Shown: piece by piece, positions 60,524 through 64,000 of the stretch
How the letters are laid out: every line of letters begins with the position of its first letter
Numbering within the stretch: the stretch's first letter is position 1
NCBI GenBank assembly: GCA_020631735.1
Contig: CM036209.1
Location: 8,717,451-8,781,450 of the forward strand
Reading direction: 5' to 3'
Length of the DNA stretch: 64,000 bases
Origin: Saccharum officinarum
Lineage: Eukaryota; Streptophyta; Magnoliopsida; Poales; Poaceae
Made by a program: the position numbers and the translations under genes
The notes under the pieces: model-generated
What the model saw: only the letters and a program-made list of their open reading frames with translations
Told to the model about the DNA's origin: nothing
Databases searched by the model: none

Positions 60524-62285
60524 ATGAAAGGTCCAAGCTTTCCCCTCTTCGGATCGGCTGGCTCCGACGAGCTCCACCTCGACGAACCGCGCGCCCACGC
60601 CTTCCTCGGCAAAGGTGCCGCCGATTACAAGATCGACGGCTGGTACCTCGACATCGGTGCGATGCACCACATGACTGGTCGACGCGAGTTCTTCTCCGAC
60701 CTGGACTCCGGCGTGGAGGGCTCCGTCAAGTTCGGTGACGCCTCCGCCATCGAGATCAAGGGCGTCGGCTCGGTCATCTTCAAGGCCAAGATGGGGGAGC
60801 ACCGTCTTCTCACCGGAGTGTACTACATCCCGGCCTTGAGAAACTCCATCATCAGCGTCGGGCAGCTGGACGAGAATGGCTTGCGGGTGGAGATCGAGGA
60901 CGGCATGTTGCGCATCTGGGATAGAAGCCGCCGCCTCCTCGCCAAGGTGAACCGGGGAAGCAACCGCCCTTACGTGCTTCATGTGCACGTGGCGCAACCC
61001 CTCTACCTTGCCACGCGCCGGGATGATGAAGCGTGGCACTGGCACGAGCGCTTCGGGCACCTTCACTTCGAAGCCCTGAAGCAGCTCGGCAAGGAGATGG
61101 TCCGCGGAATGCCCTGCGTCGACCACGTTGAGCAGCTCTGCGACACCTGTGTGGTGACCAAGCTGAAGCACCGGCCCTTCCCGCGTCAAGCCTCCTACCG
61201 CGCCACCAAGCAGCTCGAGCTGGTGCACAGCGACCTCTGCGGTCCAGTGTCACTGGCCACTCCTGGAGGTCGACGCTACTTCCTATTGCTCGTCGACGAC
61301 ACCACCCGCTATATGTGGGCCGTGCTACTCGATTCCAAGGCGGCAGCTGCGGACGCCATCAAACGCCACCAGGCAGCCACGGAGGAGTGTGGCTGCAAGC
61401 TACGGGTGCTCCGCACGGAAAACGGCGACAAATTCACGGCAGTTGAGTTCGCGGCGTACTGCGCCGACGAGGGGATTCAGCGTCTCTACTCCGCGCCCTA
61501 CTCACCGCAACAGAACGGCGTGGTCGAGCGCCGCAATCAGACGGTGGTGGCAGCGGCGCGCACGCTCCTCAAACAGCGTGACATGCCGGCGATCTACTGG
61601 GAGAGGCCGTGATGACCGCCGTACACCTGCTCAACCGCTCACCGACCAGTGTGCTTGACGGCAAGACGCCGTCTCGCCGGGGGTCTTCATCGGCTACGCA
61701 GAGGGGGCTAAAGCCTACCGCGTGCTCGACACGGCGACACGACGCGTGCACGTGGCGCGCGACGTCGTGTTCGATGAAGAACGCGGCTGGGCATGGGACA
61801 AGGCGGTGGACGACGAGTCGGCGACCGCGCTTCGCGACTTCACCATCGAGTGCGCGTGGGCTAGAGGTGCTGAGGAAGCACAAGGTGCATCTTTATCGGC
61901 GTCTGGATCTTCATCACCAGCATCGACCTCTTCACCAACTCCACCTCGTTCGCCATCACCAAATCCGGGGGAGCTCGGCAGCCCATCGGCGGTGGTTAGC
62001 AGTCCATCGGCAGCAGCTCCGACCTCTCCAGCACCGCAGCCGATCTCTCCGGTGAACCAGCCGTCCTCCTCGACGTCTTCTACCTTGCCCACTGCGACAC
62101 CAGCGCACGTAGGGCAGCCGGGGGTCGAGTACGCGACACCGCTGGAGGATGATGAAGACCGCCCGGACGCCTACTACGACGACGAGCCCCTCCGCTACCG
62201 CACGGTGGTGAACATCCTCGGAGAAGTCTCCACCGGACCAGCTCGAGAGCCTCTTCGCTCAGCTACATCTGACGCACGCCGGTAA
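60524..62285 (+). pseudogene. Copia protease-integrase region, degenerate
   Basis: The protease motif reads WYLDIGAMHHMTG, where copia proteases have D-T/S-G-A: the catalytic triad Thr/Ser is Ile. GAG-pre-integrase WHWHERFGHLHFEALK and the Cys pair CDTCVVTK follow. Integrase: first Asp in LVHSDLCGP, second position LRTENGDKFTA (Asp replaced by Glu), Glu in PQQNGVVERRN. An inserted base at about 61607 shifts the frame, and a deletion after LLNRSPTSVLDGKTP removes the stretch before GVFIGYAEGAKAYRVLD. A Ser/Pro-rich linker (61880-62090) leads towards RT. Confidence 0.85.
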
Positions 62286-63807
62286 GCCGACCACTTATCC
62301 TGAGGCGCAGGGTGATCCGGCGTGGCGGATGGCGATGGAGCAGGAGCTCAAGTCCGTCGAGCAGAACCACACCTGGGAGCTAGTGCCACTGCCTGACGGC
62401 CACCGCCCCATCACCCTGAAGTGGGTGTTCAAGCTCAAGAAGGACGAACTGTGCGCGGTGATCAAGCATAAGGCGCGGCTGGTAGCACGCGGCTTCGTCC
62501 AGTAGGAGGGGGTCGACTAGACGACTGGAGTCTGTGTCCTCGCGTTGGCGGCTCAAGAGGGGTGGCAAGTCCACCACATGGATGTGAAGTCCTCCTTCCT
62601 CAATGGCGACCTCAAGGAGGAGGTCTACGTGCGCCAGCCACCTGGCTACGCCGTCACCGAAGAAGAGGGGAAGGTGTACCACCTGCGCAAGGCACTCTAT
62701 GGTCTGCGCCAGGCATCGCGCGCCTGGAACGCGAAGCTCGACGCCACACTCAAGAAGATGGGGTTCAAGCAGAGTGCACATGAGGCGGCGTTGTACCGGC
62801 GGGACAGTGGACACAACGTTCTACTGGTCGGCGTCTACGTCGACGACCTCATCATCACCGGCGCTGAAGAGCAGAAGGTGGAGGCGTTCAAGGCGCAGAT
62901 GAAGAAGACGTTCGACATGAGTGACCTCGGCCTCCTCTGCTTCTACCTCGGTGTCGAAGTGCGCCAGGACGCTAGCGGGATCGCCCTCCGCCAAACCCAC
63001 TACGCCAAGCACATCCTTGAGCTCGGTGGCATGACAGGCTGCAATCCGGCCCACCCCCCGATGGAGCTTAAGCTCAAGCTGAGTCAGGAGAGCACAACGG
63101 AGGAGGTCGATCCAACCCATTACCGGCGGCTGATCGGGAGCTTGCACTACCTGGTCCATACCCGGCCGGACATCACGTTCGCCGTCGGGTACATGAGCCG
63201 GTTCATGGAGCGGACGACGATGGAGCATCTGCAGGCCGTCAAGCGAATCCTGCGCTACGTGGCGGGCACCCTTGACTACGGTCTTCACTACGGAAGAGAC
63301 CCCGACACGGCACGGTTCGTCGGCTACTACGACAGCGACCTCGCCGGCGATGTGGATACCAGCAAGAGCACAACCAGGACGATGTTCTTCCTCGGTGATT
63401 GCTTGGTCAGCTCGCAGTCCCTCAAGCAGAAGGTGGTGGCCCTCTCAAGCTGTGAAGCGGAGTACATCGCCACCACCACTGCCGCAACACAGGCGCTATG
63501 GCTGTCAAGGATGCTGGCAGAGCTCCTTGGCAGGAAGGTGGATGTGGTTGAGCTGAAGGTGGACAGCAAGTCTGCTCTAGCTCTGGCCAAGAACCCTGTC
63601 TTCCATGAAAGAAGCAAGCACATCCGCATCAAGTACCACTTCATCAGAGATTGCTTGGAGGACGGGAGCATCTAGGCCAGCCACATTGCCACTACTGATC
63701 AGCTAGCTGACATTCTCACCAAGTCGCTGGGGAAGTCCAAGTTCCAGGAGATGGGAAAGAGGATTGGGCAACAACAGATCACCTTCAATGCTCGGCACAA
63801 GGATTAG
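62286..63807 (+). pseudogene. Copia reverse transcriptase-RNase H region, degenerate
   Basis: Begins YPEAQGDPAWRMAMEQELKS and WVFKLKKDE, then TAG and TAG in place of Gln-rich RT sequence with about 12 residues deleted (62503-62530), then VHHMDVKSSFLNGDLKEEVY, LYGLRQASRAW and YVDD in GVYVDDLIITG (about 62840). RNase H follows with VALSSCEAEYIA and VDSKSALALAKNP. A TAG at 63673 precedes LADILTKSLGK; the natural end is TAG at 63805. Most of this region is still open, so decay is moderate. Confidence 0.85.
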
Positions 63808-63816
63808 GGGAAGAAT
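63801..63816 (+). promoter_or_regulatory. Copia polypurine tract
   Basis: GGATTAGGGGAAGAAT immediately precedes the 3' LTR start TGATAGATAAG. It overlaps the stop codon of the pol frame. Confidence 0.75.
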
Positions 63817-64000
63817 TGATAGATAAGTCTAGTGCTAAAGCACTTGTATCTTACTTTTCCTACACTTTTTACTTTCCTTGGCTTCCAATCCTAGTGTTAG
63901 GAATATGCTCAGCATCCACTTTAGTGGTTAGAATATGCTGTAGCAAGTGGGAGCTCCATTTGCCTATAAAGGGCAAGGGAGTGTCATTGTAAAAACAAGT
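63817..64000 (+). repeat. Copia 3' LTR, truncated by window end
   Basis: TGATAGATAAG..., then the shared TGTTAGGAATATGCTCAGCA at 63895. It runs off the window, so length and target duplication cannot be read. Confidence 0.8.

Larger units (their letters stand above)
59063..64000 (+). mobile_element. Degenerate Ty1/copia LTR retrotransposon, cut by the window end
   Basis: 5' LTR 59063-59303, primer-binding-like site at 59307-59319, gag, protease, integrase, RT and RNase H in copia order, polypurine tract, then the start of the 3' LTR at 63817. The two LTRs share TGTTAGGAATATGCTCAGCA and following sequence but differ by indels (about 50 bp near the start, shorter ones later). Several frameshifts, stops and deletions make it non-autonomous. 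It is antisense to, and upstream of, the PLD exons. Confidence 0.9.

Noticed and set aside
59819..61228. 469-codon antisense frame across the copia gag-integrase region
   Set aside because: It is the shadow of GC-rich copia coding sequence; the sense strand has the recognisable gag, protease and integrase motifs.

Overview
This is a 64 kb piece of nuclear DNA from a flowering plant, very probably a grass (Poaceae, likely panicoid). The grounds are the dense nesting of Ty3/gypsy and Ty1/copia retrotransposons, PIF/Harbinger, plant-mobile-domain (PMD) and LINE remains, Stowaway-type and Ac-like miniature elements, GC-rich coding sequence, plant-type introns and a plant phospholipase D gene. The species assignment is inference. 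There is one 100-N scaffold gap (457-556). I saw no rRNA, tRNA, CRISPR or bacterial-type features.

Layout. 1-5.1 kb: intergenic DNA with short non-autonomous DNA transposons (a MITE at 1821-2062, Stowaways at 3118-3377 and 4364-4594, an Ac/Ds-like hAT element at 3833-4353). 5.16-10.77 kb and 27.2-33.95 kb: an old composite mobile region with two decayed GRF-zinc-finger genes (+), a decayed PIF/Harbinger transposase (-), a small unknown gene (-) and a decayed PMD gene (-). It is punctuated by three clusters of palindromic GCCGAG repeats. Element A (10771-27175), a 16.4 kb Tekay/Del-like chromovirus with two 4976-bp LTRs and an AAAAT target duplication, sits inside the Harbinger transposase ORF. 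Element B (33996-50291) is a second, decayed copy of the same family with mosaic, unequal LTRs and no target duplication. A 1.2 kb solo LTR (32040-33258, duplication AAAAG) interrupts a PMD exon. 50.3-54.6 kb: a graveyard of LINE and gypsy-type fragments. 54.6-58.4 kb: eight intact 3' exons of a phospholipase D (delta-like) gene on the minus strand. 59.06-64 kb: a degenerate Ty1/copia element (+), cut by the window end and lying on the 5' side of the PLD exons.

How the parts relate. Element A looks young: about two dozen LTR differences by eye and one uninterrupted 1475-codon gag-pol ORF with protease, RT, RNase H, integrase and chromodomain. Upstream of gag it carries a second 204-aa ORF. 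After loss of the initiator Met, its N terminus would match 18 of the first 21 residues of histone H3, followed by a coiled coil and an acidic tail. K4 and K9 are kept while K14, K18 and K23 are replaced by R/H/R. An H3-tail mimic made by an element whose integrase carries a chromodomain is the most interesting observation here. Element B keeps the same H3-like N terminus, but the rest of its ORF is frameshifted.
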